Assembly (NCBI GenBank): GCA_031290205.1
Contig: JAITNZ010000177.1
Coordinates: 1 to 39,094 of the forward strand
Length of the DNA: 39,094 nt
Origin: Spirochaetaceae bacterium
GTDB taxonomy: Bacteria; Spirochaetota; Spirochaetia; Treponematales; Breznakiellaceae
Reading direction: 5' to 3'
The translations under genes were made by a program, and so were the position numbers. The notes beneath the pieces were generated by a model, which searched no databases, had not been told where the DNA came from, and saw nothing but the letters and a program-made list of their open reading frames with translations. Below are positions 1 through 7,984 of the stretch, piece after piece (position 1 is the first letter of the stretch; each line of letters begins with the position of its first letter).

Positions 1-12
1 GAACATGAAACA

Positions 13-31
13 GCCCTCCTGTCAGGAGGAC
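13..31. repeat. short perfect hairpin in leading spacer
   Basis: CCTCCTG and CAGGAGG form a 7-bp stem with almost no loop at 14-30. No T-run follows, so it is not a clear terminator; it may be the end of an upstream element. The rest of 1-120 shows only a repeated TTTCGGCTAG (near 53-62 and 89-98) and no gene. Confidence 0.35.
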
Positions 32-123
32 GGTCAGACCCACGCGGCCTGATTTCGGCTAGGTTTTGGTTTTGAGGAACCACCCCATTTTCGGCTAGAT
101 TAATTATGAGGCAATGCGAACAC

Positions 124-153
124 TTGACATTTTTCAAAAGGGCGGGGTATAAT
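124..153 (+). promoter_or_regulatory. sigma70-type promoter of the LRR lipoprotein gene
   Basis: TTGACA at 124-129 and TATAAT at 148-153 both match the consensus exactly, with an 18-bp spacer. Transcription should start near 160. AGGAG at 173-177 is the ribosome binding site for the ATG at 184. This is the clearest promoter in the window and suggests strong constitutive expression. Confidence 0.85.
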
Positions 154-183
154 CATTATAATGTTTGATACTAGGAGTATAAA

Positions 184-1506
184 ATGAGAAACGAAACTAA
201 ATCGCTCTTATTCGTCTGCACGGCAATCGCGGTGTTCGCCGCATTGACGGCACTATCCTCGTGCAGCGTGGTTGCCGATACGTCGGCTCTGAATCTGAAT
301 GAGGATAGCGCGCCGAAAATAACCGGTTTCAATTTTTTGGCTGACACAAACGATCTGAGCGAGGATGCGATTGGCATCATTGACACGAGCGATAACACTA
401 TCAGCGTTATCGTGCCCTACGGGACGGAACGAAGCGGGCTTATCCCCAGCATCATCTGGTCGGGAAACAAGATCGAGCCTGAGGATGCAAGCGCTCGGGA
501 TTTTACCGAAACGCTTAGCTGGACGGTAAAGTCACGCGCAGGCGCCGAAGCGGTCTACCGCGTAACAGTAGTGTCTGCGCCGCCGCTCTCCACGCTCTTT
601 ATCTACAACACAAGCGCAATCTACAACGGCGACGATTTAAAGCTCATAGGGAGTAGAGCGAACCTTGCTTCTAAGAGCGAGTCGACGAGCGACCGGACCA
701 TTGTGAAGCGCGAGGATGAGCCCAAGCCGAACTACGACCCTAGCCTAGACGAAATCGTAAGCTTAGGCGACCTCCCCGACTGGGCGGCGAATAGCATGAC
801 GGCGGACTCACGGCTGGCGTTGCTCTGTGGGCTGAATTACGCCTTCACGATTAACGAAGTGGAGTACCAAAAAGATTACATCTACAAGATTATATGGGGG
901 AAGGATGTGGAGGGCGCTACTACGCTCGGCGATGATTTCCTTGCTGAATTCTTCGGGCTTGCGTCGCTCGAGTTCCCCCCGCTCTCGAATATTACCAGTA
1001 TTGGCGACGGCTTTCTCGCAGGCTGCAACAACCTAGCATTGATCGACCTGAGTCCGCTCTCGAAGATTACCCGTATTGGCGAGGGCTTCATGCGTGACTG
1101 CCGCAGCTTGCCGTCGCTTGACCTTGTCGCGCTCTCGAATGTTACCAGTATCGGCGGTAACTTCCTGACAAGCTCTAGGATAGTTTCGCTCGACCTGAGC
1201 CCGCTCTCGAAGCTAAGAAGCATCGGCGAATCTTTCCTCTATAGCTGCTCCAATTTAACAACGCTTGACTTCAGCCCGCTTTCGAGTATTACCAGTATCG
1301 ACTATATATTTCTCGGAGCTTGCAGCAGCTTATCTAGCGTCAACATGGGCGCCATAAGCGTAACCGTGTTTACTGGTTACGAATATAGCTTCAACTCCTA
1401 CGATGATGAGCAAGTCTGCAAAGTTAAAGTTGCAGGCAGCACGAGTGCATGGGTAAAAAGTTTCTTTAGTGCAAGCCCGGGTGTAACATTTGTGAATAGT
1501 TTGTAA
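184..1506 (+). CDS. BspA/TpLRR-type leucine-rich-repeat lipoprotein
   Basis: This is a 440-residue exported lipoprotein. A hydrophobic signal peptide ends in a lipobox with LSSC, so Cys27 should be lipidated. Residues about 45-130 resemble the Ig-like DUF5018-type module often found before surface repeats. From about 245 to 405 there are at least five repeats of roughly 23-25 residues with the pattern L-SxI-SIG-xF-xxCxxL-xLDLSPLS, typical of Treponema pallidum LRRs. Such proteins are displayed on the outer surface and bind host or other microbial ligands; no ligand can be named here. The gene stands alone behind its own strong promoter and ends at a hairpin shared with selD. The start is fixed by AGGAG seven bases upstream. 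The family call is secure; the role is inferred. Confidence 0.85.
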   Translation: MRNETKSLLFVCTAIAVFAALTALSSCSVVADTSALNLNEDSAPKITGFNFLADTNDLSEDAIGIIDTSDNTISVIVPYGTERSGLIPSIIWSGNKIEPEDASARDFTETLSWTVKSRAGAEAVYRVTVVSAPPLSTLFIYNTSAIYNGDDLKLIGSRANLASKSESTSDRTIVKREDEPKPNYDPSLDEIVSLGDLPDWAANSMTADSRLALLCGLNYAFTINEVEYQKDYIYKIIWGKDVEGATTLGDDFLAEFFGLASLEFPPLSNITSIGDGFLAGCNNLALIDLSPLSKITRIGEGFMRDCRSLPSLDLVALSNVTSIGGNFLTSSRIVSLDLSPLSKLRSIGESFLYSCSNLTTLDFSPLSSITSIDYIFLGACSSLSSVNMGAISVTVFTGYEYSFNSYDDEQVCKVKVAGSTSAWVKSFFSASPGVTFVNSL

Positions 1507-1532
1507 GGGCTTCCCGACGGGGAGGAAAAAGA

Positions 1533-1563
1533 GGCGGGCGCTGGACTGAGCGCCCTTCTCTTA
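1533..1563. terminator. bidirectional terminator between LRR gene and selD
   Basis: GGGCGCT at 1536-1542 pairs with AGCGCCC at 1549-1555 around a 6-nt loop. TTCTCTT follows on the plus strand, and a short T-run lies just past the stem on the minus strand. It can serve both convergent genes. Confidence 0.65.
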
Positions 1564-1570
1564 TCCGCAT

Positions 1571-2608
1571 TCATCGAAACATTATCAGGTCTTTCGTTCG
1601 CGGCGCGATTTCCCCTATGATTGCGGCGTGGTAGTCGCCTGCAGTTCGTATGCGTCGTGTAAGCTCCTCCGCCTCATCAGGCGGCGCGGCTACTAACAGC
1701 CCCCCCGATGTTTGCGGGTCGAACATCAGCTCCTGGGTGGCGAAGGGAAGTGCGCACACATCGACGAGCTTTTCCACGCGGTTGCGGTTCCGTTGTCCGG
1801 CGGCAGTTAAGAGATAATCATTGGCATAGTGCACCGCCTGAGGGATGAACGGCAGGGCATCAGGATAGAGGATGATTGACGCCGAATCGCCTGCCATCTC
1901 CAGTGTATGAACGAGCAGCCCGAAACCGGTAACGTCGGTGCAGGCGCTTATATTAAATTCCGCCATGCACTCGCACGCATAGCGGTTGAGCCTTTCCATC
2001 GAAGCAAGCGCCTGCCCAACCGCACTCTCGTCCGCCATCCCCACCCGCAACGCCGCCATCACGATTCCTACGCCCAGTGGTTTCGTGAGTATCAACTTGT
2101 GCCCTCTTTTGGGGGTATTGTTGCGGAGCACTTTCGCCGTTTCAACGGAGCCGGTAACTGCCAACCCGTATTTCGGCTCTTTATCATATATTGAGTGCCC
2201 CCCCCCCAACACGGCGCCGGCTTCGGCAATTTTTTCGGCGCCGCCTGCTAGTATATCAGCCAAAATCTTTTTATCCATCGCTTCGGGGAAGCAGACGAGG
2301 TTCAACGCCAGCAGTGGGCGCCCACCCATTGCCCAGACGTCGCTCAGCGCGTTAGCCGCCGCAATCCGCCCGAATGTCTTTGCGTCATTGACCATGGGGG
2401 GGAAAAAATCAACCGTGAATATAAGCGAACGTTCTTCATCAAGCTGATACACTGCGGCATCATCGGAAGCGTCATACCCGACGAGCAGGTTTTTGTTGCT
2501 ACCGGCGGGGATCCCGCCTAATAAATGCGCCAGCGCCTCACTTTCTATCTTAGCCCCACAGCCCCCACTTGTACAATTTGATAGCAACGAATCGTTACCT
2601 TGTGCCAT
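1571..2608 (-). CDS. selD: selenide, water dikinase (selenophosphate synthetase)
   Basis: SelD makes selenophosphate from selenide and ATP, the donor for selenocysteine and 2-selenouridine. The 345-residue length matches the family. Near the N-terminus, Cys17 and Lys20 in SGGCGAK align with the catalytic Cys17 and Lys20 of E. coli SelD; the neighbouring second Cys of the E. coli enzyme is Ala here. The ATP/Mg-binding segments VGYDASDDAAVY (43-54), TVDFFPP and GGGHSI (135-140) are intact. Active-site Cys is encoded by TGT, so this is a Cys form, not a selenoprotein. AGAGGAG precedes the ATG. It is the last gene of the long minus-strand block, 138 bp after the corrinoid-protein gene. An uninterrupted run of ten G (plus-strand C at 2198-2207) encodes GGG in the ATP-binding motif and is a possible slippage site. 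Confidence 0.96.
   Translation of the reverse strand: MAQGNDSLLSNCTSGGCGAKIESEALAHLLGGIPAGSNKNLLVGYDASDDAAVYQLDEERSLIFTVDFFPPMVNDAKTFGRIAAANALSDVWAMGGRPLLALNLVCFPEAMDKKILADILAGGAEKIAEAGAVLGGGHSIYDKEPKYGLAVTGSVETAKVLRNNTPKRGHKLILTKPLGVGIVMAALRVGMADESAVGQALASMERLNRYACECMAEFNISACTDVTGFGLLVHTLEMAGDSASIILYPDALPFIPQAVHYANDYLLTAAGQRNRNRVEKLVDVCALPFATQELMFDPQTSGGLLVAAPPDEAEELTRRIRTAGDYHAAIIGEIAPRTKDLIMFR
2198..2207 (-). repeat. G10 homopolymer inside selD
   Basis: Ten consecutive C on the plus strand (G on the coding strand) encode Leu-Gly-Gly-Gly just before His-Ser at residues 134-139. Slippage by one base would shift the frame near residue 137 and abolish the enzyme. Confidence 0.8.
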
Positions 2609-2633
2609 ACATAGCTCCTCTAAATATTTTTGT

Positions 2634-2745
2634 GCGCTACCCCGCTTGCGCGGGGTCGGGCTATCCGCTCCAATGTGCTCATTCCGCTACGCTCCATTCC
2701 GCGCATTTCCGCTTCTATCCCTAGCGCCGCAACGGCAGTGTGCCG
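2634..2745. repeat. REP-like palindromic spacer between corrinoid-protein gene and selD
   Basis: CCCCGC-TTGC-GCGGGG at about 2639-2654 forms a strong short hairpin. It is followed by iterated CCGCT/CGCTACGCTCC-type motifs. The spacer holds no plausible gene. A hairpin here could attenuate or stabilise the selD part of the transcript; that is inference. Confidence 0.5.
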
Positions 2746-2746
2746 C

Positions 2747-3388
2747 TCATTTGAAAAGTCCCTGACAGACGCGCACGGCTTCGGTAGCATTTTTTGCGTA
2801 AGCGTCCGCGCCGATGCGTTTGGAAAACGCCAGCGAAACAGGTCCCCCCCCTACCGCAACTTTGAATTGATTCCGTATCCCTCTATCATTGAGAATCTTT
2901 ATCACCTCCGCCATGTTGTCCATAGTTGTTGTCATAAGCGACGAAAGCAAAATAATATCGGCATGGTATTCGAGCGCCTTTTCGACAAATGTTGCGGGGC
3001 GCACGTCGCGCCCTAAATCCTCTATATCAAAGCCTGATGCCTCCAGCATAATTTTTACCAGATTTTTGCCTATATCGTGCGTATCGCCTTCGATGACACC
3101 AATTACCGCACGTTTGCGAAGTGCGCCGCCGCCCTGTTTGATGTGCGGCTTCAGAATAGCAATCCCCTCGTTCATAGCATCCGAGCAGATAATCAATTCG
3201 GGAACAAAATATTCCTCATCCTCGAAGAGCTTCCCTGCCCGCGACATACCGTCGGCAAGCCCCTTATCGATTGCTTCGTAAGCGTCGACGTTTTTTTCAA
3301 CAGCCTCTTTTGAAAGGCGAATGGCGCTCTCCTCGTCCATATCTACAACAGAGTCGGATAGTTTTTTATACAGTTCTTCATTAGTCAT
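2747..3388 (-). CDS. methyltransferase-associated corrinoid protein (MtaC/MtbC/MtsB-like)
   Basis: This 213-residue protein should carry a cobamide and shuttle a methyl group between two methyltransferases. Residues 1-85 are the helical B12-binding cap domain. Residues about 93-213 are the Rossmann-like cobalamin domain: GDTHDIG (101-107) with His104 as the lower axial cobalt ligand, SLMTTTM (150-156), and GGG (180-182) in the C-terminal nucleotide-loop motif. It has no signal peptide, so it is cytoplasmic. GAGGAG precedes the ATG. It lies 16 bp after a UroD-like methyltransferase gene, almost certainly its partner, and upstream of selD. It is the only corrinoid protein in the window although three candidate methyltransferases are encoded. 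The methyl donor cannot be read from the sequence. A run of eight G lies in the GGG codons. Confidence 0.93.
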   Translation of the reverse strand: MTNEELYKKLSDSVVDMDEESAIRLSKEAVEKNVDAYEAIDKGLADGMSRAGKLFEDEEYFVPELIICSDAMNEGIAILKPHIKQGGGALRKRAVIGVIEGDTHDIGKNLVKIMLEASGFDIEDLGRDVRPATFVEKALEYHADIILLSSLMTTTMDNMAEVIKILNDRGIRNQFKVAVGGGPVSLAFSKRIGADAYAKNATEAVRVCQGLFK

Positions 3389-3404
3389 TTAATTACTCCT
3401 CATT

Positions 3405-4439
3405 TTAATGTGAAATTTGATGTGCTAACACTACACCGGACATCGCTTTTAAGTTAGCAATTGGTGTCGAAGGCGGGATGTCGCAGCCGGGTGTCAGCAC
3501 GAAGCCGCCACCTTCGCCCGCATCACTGATGCACTGTTTGCAGGCGGCGGCGACTGCTTCCGGCGTTCCCTGCTGCATGATGCCGACAGGGTCCATATTG
3601 CCTGCGAAAGCCGTCTTTCCGCCGAACACCTCGCGGCATTTTTTTAAGCTTACCTTGTAATCCACCGAAACAATATCGATGTTTATGCCGTTCAGCAGGT
3701 CGAGGCGGTTTTCAATGTTACCGCAAATATGCAAAGCGGTAGCAACCTTCTTTGAGCGCAGTTCCGTAAAAACTTTTTTGAAAACGGGAAAAACAAATTC
3801 CTGGAAATGCTTACGGGAAATCATATCGCCTGAGGCGCTTGGTTCGGCAATCACGACAAAGTTCACCCCGTTATCAATATAGAGTTGCATATAATGCAGA
3901 CAGAGATTTGTGGTAAAATCTAACAGGCGGCGCACCGAGTCGGGATTACGGTACACATCCCGCATCAGATTCTCGGCGCCATAGAGAATGCCTGCCAGCG
4001 TCCAGGGACCCCAGCGGGTAAGGGCGATAAACTGTTTGTTATCTACTTTTTTTCCCAGATGTTTTGTTACCTCCAGCATAAAGAGCACGGCGGAGTCGTC
4101 TTTTATCGTATCGATGTTGATTGAACTAATATCTGAAATATTTTTTATCAGGGTATCGACAACATCGGGGGTGCCTTTTGCGCGGAATTGTATCTTACCC
4201 CCTATCGCGCCGACGACCATATTGTTGTAACCGGACATCGCCCAGCTTATATCAGAATCAACCGAGGTATAGGTGTTAAAAAGGATATCCGCTACTTTTT
4301 CGCTTTCCGCGCGAAGGGCATTTTCCAACGAGATGCCGTTACTCGTCAGCGCCCATGCGCCGCCCGACCATACGGTAACCGCCTGACGCGGGGTCGGTTT
4401 TAACTCCAGCGTATTTTGGATAATTTCTTTCGCATTCAT
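3405..4439 (-). CDS. UroD/MtaA-family corrinoid methyltransferase (1)
   Basis: This is a 344-residue member of the uroporphyrinogen decarboxylase superfamily, of the MtaA/MtbA/CmuA type that moves methyl groups between a corrinoid protein and a thiol or folate. His237 and Cys239 in LHICG, with Cys319 in TPGCDIPP, form the H-x-C-x(n)-C zinc site used to activate a thiol. This site separates it from true UroD. The reading frame extends 28 codons further upstream through repeat sequence, but AAGGAGG lies just before the ATG at 4439, so that start was chosen. The next gene is the corrinoid protein. It could be the substrate-side or the acceptor-side enzyme; the Mts proteins of methanogens combine both roles in one UroD-family protein. 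The substrate is unknown. Confidence 0.9.
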   Translation of the reverse strand: MNAKEIIQNTLELKPTPRQAVTVWSGGAWALTSNGISLENALRAESEKVADILFNTYTSVDSDISWAMSGYNNMVVGAIGGKIQFRAKGTPDVVDTLIKNISDISSINIDTIKDDSAVLFMLEVTKHLGKKVDNKQFIALTRWGPWTLAGILYGAENLMRDVYRNPDSVRRLLDFTTNLCLHYMQLYIDNGVNFVVIAEPSASGDMISRKHFQEFVFPVFKKVFTELRSKKVATALHICGNIENRLDLLNGINIDIVSVDYKVSLKKCREVFGGKTAFAGNMDPVGIMQQGTPEAVAAACKQCISDAGEGGGFVLTPGCDIPPSTPIANLKAMSGVVLAHQISH

Positions 4440-4464
4440 TTTTTCCTCCTTCACATGATGTTGG

Positions 4465-4720
4465 AGAGTGGGGGATGGGGGATGGGGAACAGGGAACAGG
4501 GGAAGATTCCAGTTTGAAATCATTTTTCACTCTTCACTACTCATTCACTACTCATTCACTACTCACTCACCACTCACTTACTCACTACTCACTCACTACT
4601 CACTCACTACTCACTTTTCACTCACTCTTCACTCACTCACTCACTACTCACTACTCACTACTCACTACTCACTACTCACTACTCACTACTCACTACTCAC
4701 TCATTCACCACTCACTCCAT
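4465..4720. repeat. heptamer tandem array, large, with G-rich leader
   Basis: About 40 bp of G-rich 7-bp periodic sequence (TGGGGGA, CAGGGAA type; 4465-4505) is followed by roughly 190 bp dominated by CACTACT units, with some 4-bp CACT insertions. On the minus (coding) strand the unit reads AGTAGTG, which carries TAG and TGA. The plus strand is free of stops, which creates long spurious frames. The remaining spacer to 4787 holds only an imperfect GCCGGCCC/GGGACCGGC hairpin near 4748-4772. Confidence 0.9.
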
Positions 4721-4787
4721 AATCCATAATCCCCCTCGCTGCTCCCAGCCGGCCCGCATTAAAGGGACCGGCAACATCAATCATTGC

Positions 4788-5621
4788 TTATTTTACGACG
4801 CCGTGTTCTACGACGACGGATTCGGGGTCGACTGCTTTACCGTAGACGGGGAGCAGGGTTGCCTTGTAGTCGTCGTGGAAGAAGGTGTCGCCAACGCCGG
4901 TGCTGATTTCGTTGTTCAGCCAGTCGAGCAATTCCTTGTTGCCTTTACGGACGGCGGCGGCTATCGTATCGAGGCTACCGATTGATTGAATTGTCGTGGT
5001 GAAGCCGGGGTTTTGGACAGACCAGGCGAATACGACTGTGTTATCCTGCGCAAGGGCAGGGGCGCGACCGTCTTTCAGCGCGTTGAATCCGGCGCTGATC
5101 TGTTCATACTTTTGCAGCTTAATCTTGGGATAATTTTTGGCAAAGTAGACTTCGGAGGTTGTCCCCGGATTGACGATGAGTTCCTTGCCTTCCAGGTCGC
5201 TGATCTTTTTGATGGGGGCGCGGTCTGGGGAGACGATGCCGATAGCGACTTTCATGTAGGGCAGCGTAAAATCGACGGCGAGGGCGCGGTCGGGGGTTAC
5301 GGTAAAGTTTGCCATGATGATGTCAACTTTATCGGATTGCAGGAATTCGACGCGGTTTGCCGGGTCGACCGAGACAAATTCGATAGCATTTTCGTCACCG
5401 AGCATATCTTTGGCGATGCGGTGTGCGAAATACACATCGTATCCTTGGTAAATGCCCTTTGCGTCGACAAAACCAAACGGGGGTGTATCGGAAAATATAC
5501 CTATCCTGATTTTCCCCGCCTTCTTGATTTTTTCAAGAGAGCCGCTCGCATCCTGTTGTCCGCCTGCAAAGGCAGCAACAGCCATCATAAAAGCCAGTAA
5601 TACAAACAATAGCTTTTTCAT
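4788..5621 (-). CDS. polar amino-acid ABC transporter substrate-binding protein (cysteine/cystine-like)
   Basis: A 277-residue family-3 solute-binding protein. The signal peptide ends AFA-GG, fitting signal peptidase I cleavage near residue 19; no lipobox Cys is present. The mature part begins with the family pattern KIRIGIFSDTPPFGFVD and contains DIIMANFTVTPDRA (about residues 100-113), typical of binding proteins for cystine, glutamate and related amino acids. CjaA and FliY are the best-known relatives. AGGAGG precedes the ATG. It closes a four-gene transporter operon of two permeases, an ATPase and this protein. Specificity cannot be proven; cysteine or cystine fits both the family and the sulfur-related neighbours. 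Confidence 0.88.
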   Translation of the reverse strand: MKKLLFVLLAFMMAVAAFAGGQQDASGSLEKIKKAGKIRIGIFSDTPPFGFVDAKGIYQGYDVYFAHRIAKDMLGDENAIEFVSVDPANRVEFLQSDKVDIIMANFTVTPDRALAVDFTLPYMKVAIGIVSPDRAPIKKISDLEGKELIVNPGTTSEVYFAKNYPKIKLQKYEQISAGFNALKDGRAPALAQDNTVVFAWSVQNPGFTTTIQSIGSLDTIAAAVRKGNKELLDWLNNEISTGVGDTFFHDDYKATLLPVYGKAVDPESVVVEHGVVK

Positions 5622-5681
5622 TTTTTCCCTCCTATAGGAATAATAATATATGAGACTAAACGAGAGGCTAAAGCCTAAAGT

Positions 5682-6455
5682 TTAGGAGTCTCCTAGCTTC
5701 AAGGCGTTATCAAAACTGAAAATATTCAAAAACCGCGACGCCCGCTCGGTTTTTGGCTGGGAAAAGAACTGTTTCGGCTCGTTTTCCTCGACAATCTCGC
5801 CGCCGTCGATAAAAACGACGCGGTCGGCAACGGCGCTGGCAAACTGCATTTCGTGGGTAACGATAAGCATCGTCATCCCGCTTTTTGCCAGTTCCAGCAT
5901 AACATCCAGCACCTCGCGGACCATTTCGGGGTCGAGCGCGGCGGTTATTTCATCAAAAAGCATGATTTCGGGGTTCATCATCAGGGCACGGACTATGGCG
6001 GCGCGTTGTTTTTGCCCGCCGGAAAGCTGGCGGGGGAAGGCTCGGCTCTTATCTTGGAGCGCTACTCGCTCTAAGAGTGCCATCGCATCACGTTTTGCCT
6101 CTTTTCTGTCCCGTTTTTGCACCTGAATTGGACCCAAAAGGACATTTTCCAGCACCGTCATGTGCGGGAAGAGTTCGTAGGACTGAAAAACCATGCCGAT
6201 TTTCTGGCGGATAAGCCTCCAGTCGCTGTCTTTAGCGCTTATCAGCGTGCCATCGAGGCGTATTTCGCCTGCCTGTATAGTCTCGAGCCCGTTGATGCAA
6301 CGGAGCAGGGTGCTTTTCCCGCAGCCGGAAGGACCCAAAATCACGACGACTTCCCGGTTATTGATGGACAGCGAGACATCTTTGAGCACCGGATTGCCGT
6401 CAAATTCCTTGAAAAGGCGCACGATTTCCAAAACCGGCTTTCGCTTTACTGCCAT
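5682..6455 (-). CDS. polar amino-acid ABC transporter ATPase (GlnQ/TcyN type)
   Basis: This is a 257-residue ATP-binding subunit driving the two adjacent permeases. Walker [10 protein letters not shown] (41-49), Q-loop at about 91, signature LSGGQ (144-148), Walker B IMLFDEI (164-170) and switch His201 are all present. The residue after the Walker B DE is Ile-Thr-Ala rather than the usual Pro-Thr-Ser, as in some amino-acid importers. A start 14 codons upstream is possible, but GGAGAGG sits directly before the ATG at 6455. That start overlaps the permease stop by 10 bp, consistent with translational coupling. Confidence 0.92.
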   Translation of the reverse strand: MAVKRKPVLEIVRLFKEFDGNPVLKDVSLSINNREVVVILGPSGCGKSTLLRCINGLETIQAGEIRLDGTLISAKDSDWRLIRQKIGMVFQSYELFPHMTVLENVLLGPIQVQKRDRKEAKRDAMALLERVALQDKSRAFPRQLSGGQKQRAAIVRALMMNPEIMLFDEITAALDPEMVREVLDVMLELAKSGMTMLIVTHEMQFASAVADRVVFIDGGEIVEENEPKQFFSQPKTERASRFLNIFSFDNALKLGDS

Positions 6456-7114
6456 AGCCTCTCCAAATACTTTGAAACCCGAGAGAGCGGCATACAAAGA
6501 ATAAAATAAAGCAAAAATATCAATCCGTAAACCCAGAAGGCGGCGTCCGGGCTTTGAAAGCGATTGGCTTCGATGACCTGCTGTCCGATTTTCAGCACCT
6601 CGACCACGCCGATCATCACGACAAGCGACGTGCTTTTTATCATACGGGTTGTCAGATTGATGGCGCCCGGTATCAAGCGGCGCACTGCCTGCGGGATGAT
6701 GACAAAGAAATATACCTGCGCTTGGGAAAGTCCCAGCGCATAGCCGCTTTCATACTGATGATGATCGATGCTGGTGATGGAGCCGCGCACCAGATCGCCC
6801 ATTTCGGCGGCGCCCCAGAGGACAAAAACGAGTATCGAGGCTGTTTCGCCGCTCAAATTCAGGTGAAAGTTGATGGAAAGTCCAAAATATATGATGAAGA
6901 GCCAGACTATCACCGGGATAATCCGCATCGCTTCCAGATAGAAGCGGCAGACGACGCGCAAAATCAGGCTCTGCTTGGTCATCAGGATACCTGTGAAAAT
7001 CCCCGCCACCATCGAAAGCGTTACGGAAACAAGCGCGATGCGGGCGCTTATCCACAGCCCGCCGAGGATACGCTGCATGTTGATGCCGTCAAAGAGAATG
7101 TCCAAACCCTGCAA
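6446..7114 (-). CDS. polar amino-acid ABC transporter permease (HisM family), second subunit
   Basis: A 222-residue inner-membrane permease with about five membrane helices. It has the EAA cytoplasmic loop, here [22 protein letters not shown], that docks the ATPase. The frame is open for 23 more codons upstream, but those residues are Cys/Arg-rich and read in the end of the previous gene. AAGGAGG lies 7 bases before a TTG at 7114, so TTG is taken as the start. This leaves a 26-bp overlap with the preceding permease. The pair should form a heterodimeric channel. Confidence 0.88.
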   Translation of the reverse strand: MQGLDILFDGINMQRILGGLWISARIALVSVTLSMVAGIFTGILMTKQSLILRVVCRFYLEAMRIIPVIVWLFIIYFGLSINFHLNLSGETASILVFVLWGAAEMGDLVRGSITSIDHHQYESGYALGLSQAQVYFFVIIPQAVRRLIPGAINLTTRMIKSTSLVVMIGVVEVLKIGQQVIEANRFQSPDAAFWVYGLIFLLYFILCMPLSRVSKYLERLWQ

Positions 7115-7754
7115 AACGCAGCCTCCTTTCCGCGAAGCGGAACAAGAACGAAAGCGGCAGCAGCAGCACCAGATAGCCGGCAACGAGCAGCACCAGCGAT
7201 TCGTTTGTTTTATAATACATCCCGATAAGCTGCCGTGCCACGGCGATGAGGTCCGAGAGCGCGATGATGCTCACCACGCCCGTCTCCTTGATGAGGAAGA
7301 GCACGTTGGCAGCCAGCGCGCTCATCGAGACGGCGAGGGCTTGGGGCAGCACGACAAAGCGTATCAGCTGCGGCTGGGAGAGCCCAATCGAAAGCCCCGC
7401 CTCAATCTGTCCTTTGCTAATTGCCTCGAAGCCGCCCCGAAATGCCTCTGCCATGTAGGAGCCGCCGAGGAACGAAAGCCCTACGACCGCGCAGGTAAAC
7501 GAAGTGAAGGTTATCCCTATGCGGGGCAGCCCGAAGTAGAGGAGAAAAAGCTGAATCAAAAGCGGCGTATTCCGCGAAAGTTCGATATAGGCGCCGCAAA
7601 GCCGCTTAAGAGCTGGCACGCGGTAATAGCGGACAAGCGCGCAGAAAAACCCGATTACCAGTGAGTAAAGCACCCCAAAGAAGCAGAGTTTAAGCACCAA
7701 AATGATGGCATCGATATAGAGGGGTATGAATTGTATGATAAAAGTCTGACTCAA
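7089..7754 (-). CDS. polar amino-acid ABC transporter permease (HisM family), first subunit
   Basis: A 221-residue membrane permease, first gene of the amino-acid transporter operon. The conserved family segment SRNTPLLIQLFLLYFGLP (about 59-76) and the EAA loop EAGLSIGLSQPQLIRFVVLP (about 117-136) are clear. The start is TTG at 7754 with AGGA eight bases upstream. A promoter lies about 40 bp upstream. The stop falls within the next permease gene. Confidence 0.9.
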   Translation of the reverse strand: MSQTFIIQFIPLYIDAIILVLKLCFFGVLYSLVIGFFCALVRYYRVPALKRLCGAYIELSRNTPLLIQLFLLYFGLPRIGITFTSFTCAVVGLSFLGGSYMAEAFRGGFEAISKGQIEAGLSIGLSQPQLIRFVVLPQALAVSMSALAANVLFLIKETGVVSIIALSDLIAVARQLIGMYYKTNESLVLLVAGYLVLLLPLSFLFRFAERRLRFAGFGHSL

Positions 7755-7793
7755 AGGATAATTCCTATTATATTTATATATTTGCTAGGTATA

Positions 7794-7822
7794 AGCATAG
7801 CATTACTCAATGTAACTGTCAA
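7794..7822 (-). promoter_or_regulatory. promoter of the amino-acid ABC operon
   Basis: Read on the minus strand, TTGACA (7822-7817) and TATGCT (7799-7794) are separated by 17 bp. The -35 box is perfect and the -10 box matches four of six positions. It would drive the transporter genes and possibly the downstream methyltransferase, corrinoid-protein and selD genes. Confidence 0.65.
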
Positions 7823-7823
7823 G

Positions 7824-7972
7824 AGGGCGCCTCAGGCGCTTCCAAGGTGCAATTTATTTTTCGTGGTAAATTCCAAATTGCCAACGGGGGGGCGTTGCGG
7901 GGGCACTCCCCCGCAGAGGAGGTAGCGCGCAACAAAGTGCGCGCGTAGGGGGATACTTCCCCCTCTTCCCCT
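7824..7972. repeat. dispersed GC-rich repeat (copy 1) with GCGCCTCAGGCGC palindrome
   Basis: A 13-bp palindrome GCGCCTCAGGCGC lies at about 7827-7839. It is followed by a segment (7844-7965) that, read on the minus strand, closely matches 30930-31155: hairpin-rich CCCCCTACG, GCGCACT, CTCTGCGGGGGAGTG and the end GAAAAATAAATTGCACC. The spacer contains no gene. Confidence 0.75.
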
Positions 7973-7984
7973 ACTCCCCACGCT

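Noticed and set aside
4529-4715. Heptamer arrays as CRISPR or as telomere-like ends
   Set aside because: The unit is only 7 bp, there are no spacers, and arrays occur inside operons rather than at a replicon end.
4468-4729. Two overlapping 84-codon plus-strand frames rich in His-Tyr-Ser-Leu-Thr
   Set aside because: They are translations of the heptamer array, whose plus strand lacks stops by composition. No RBS or conserved domain.
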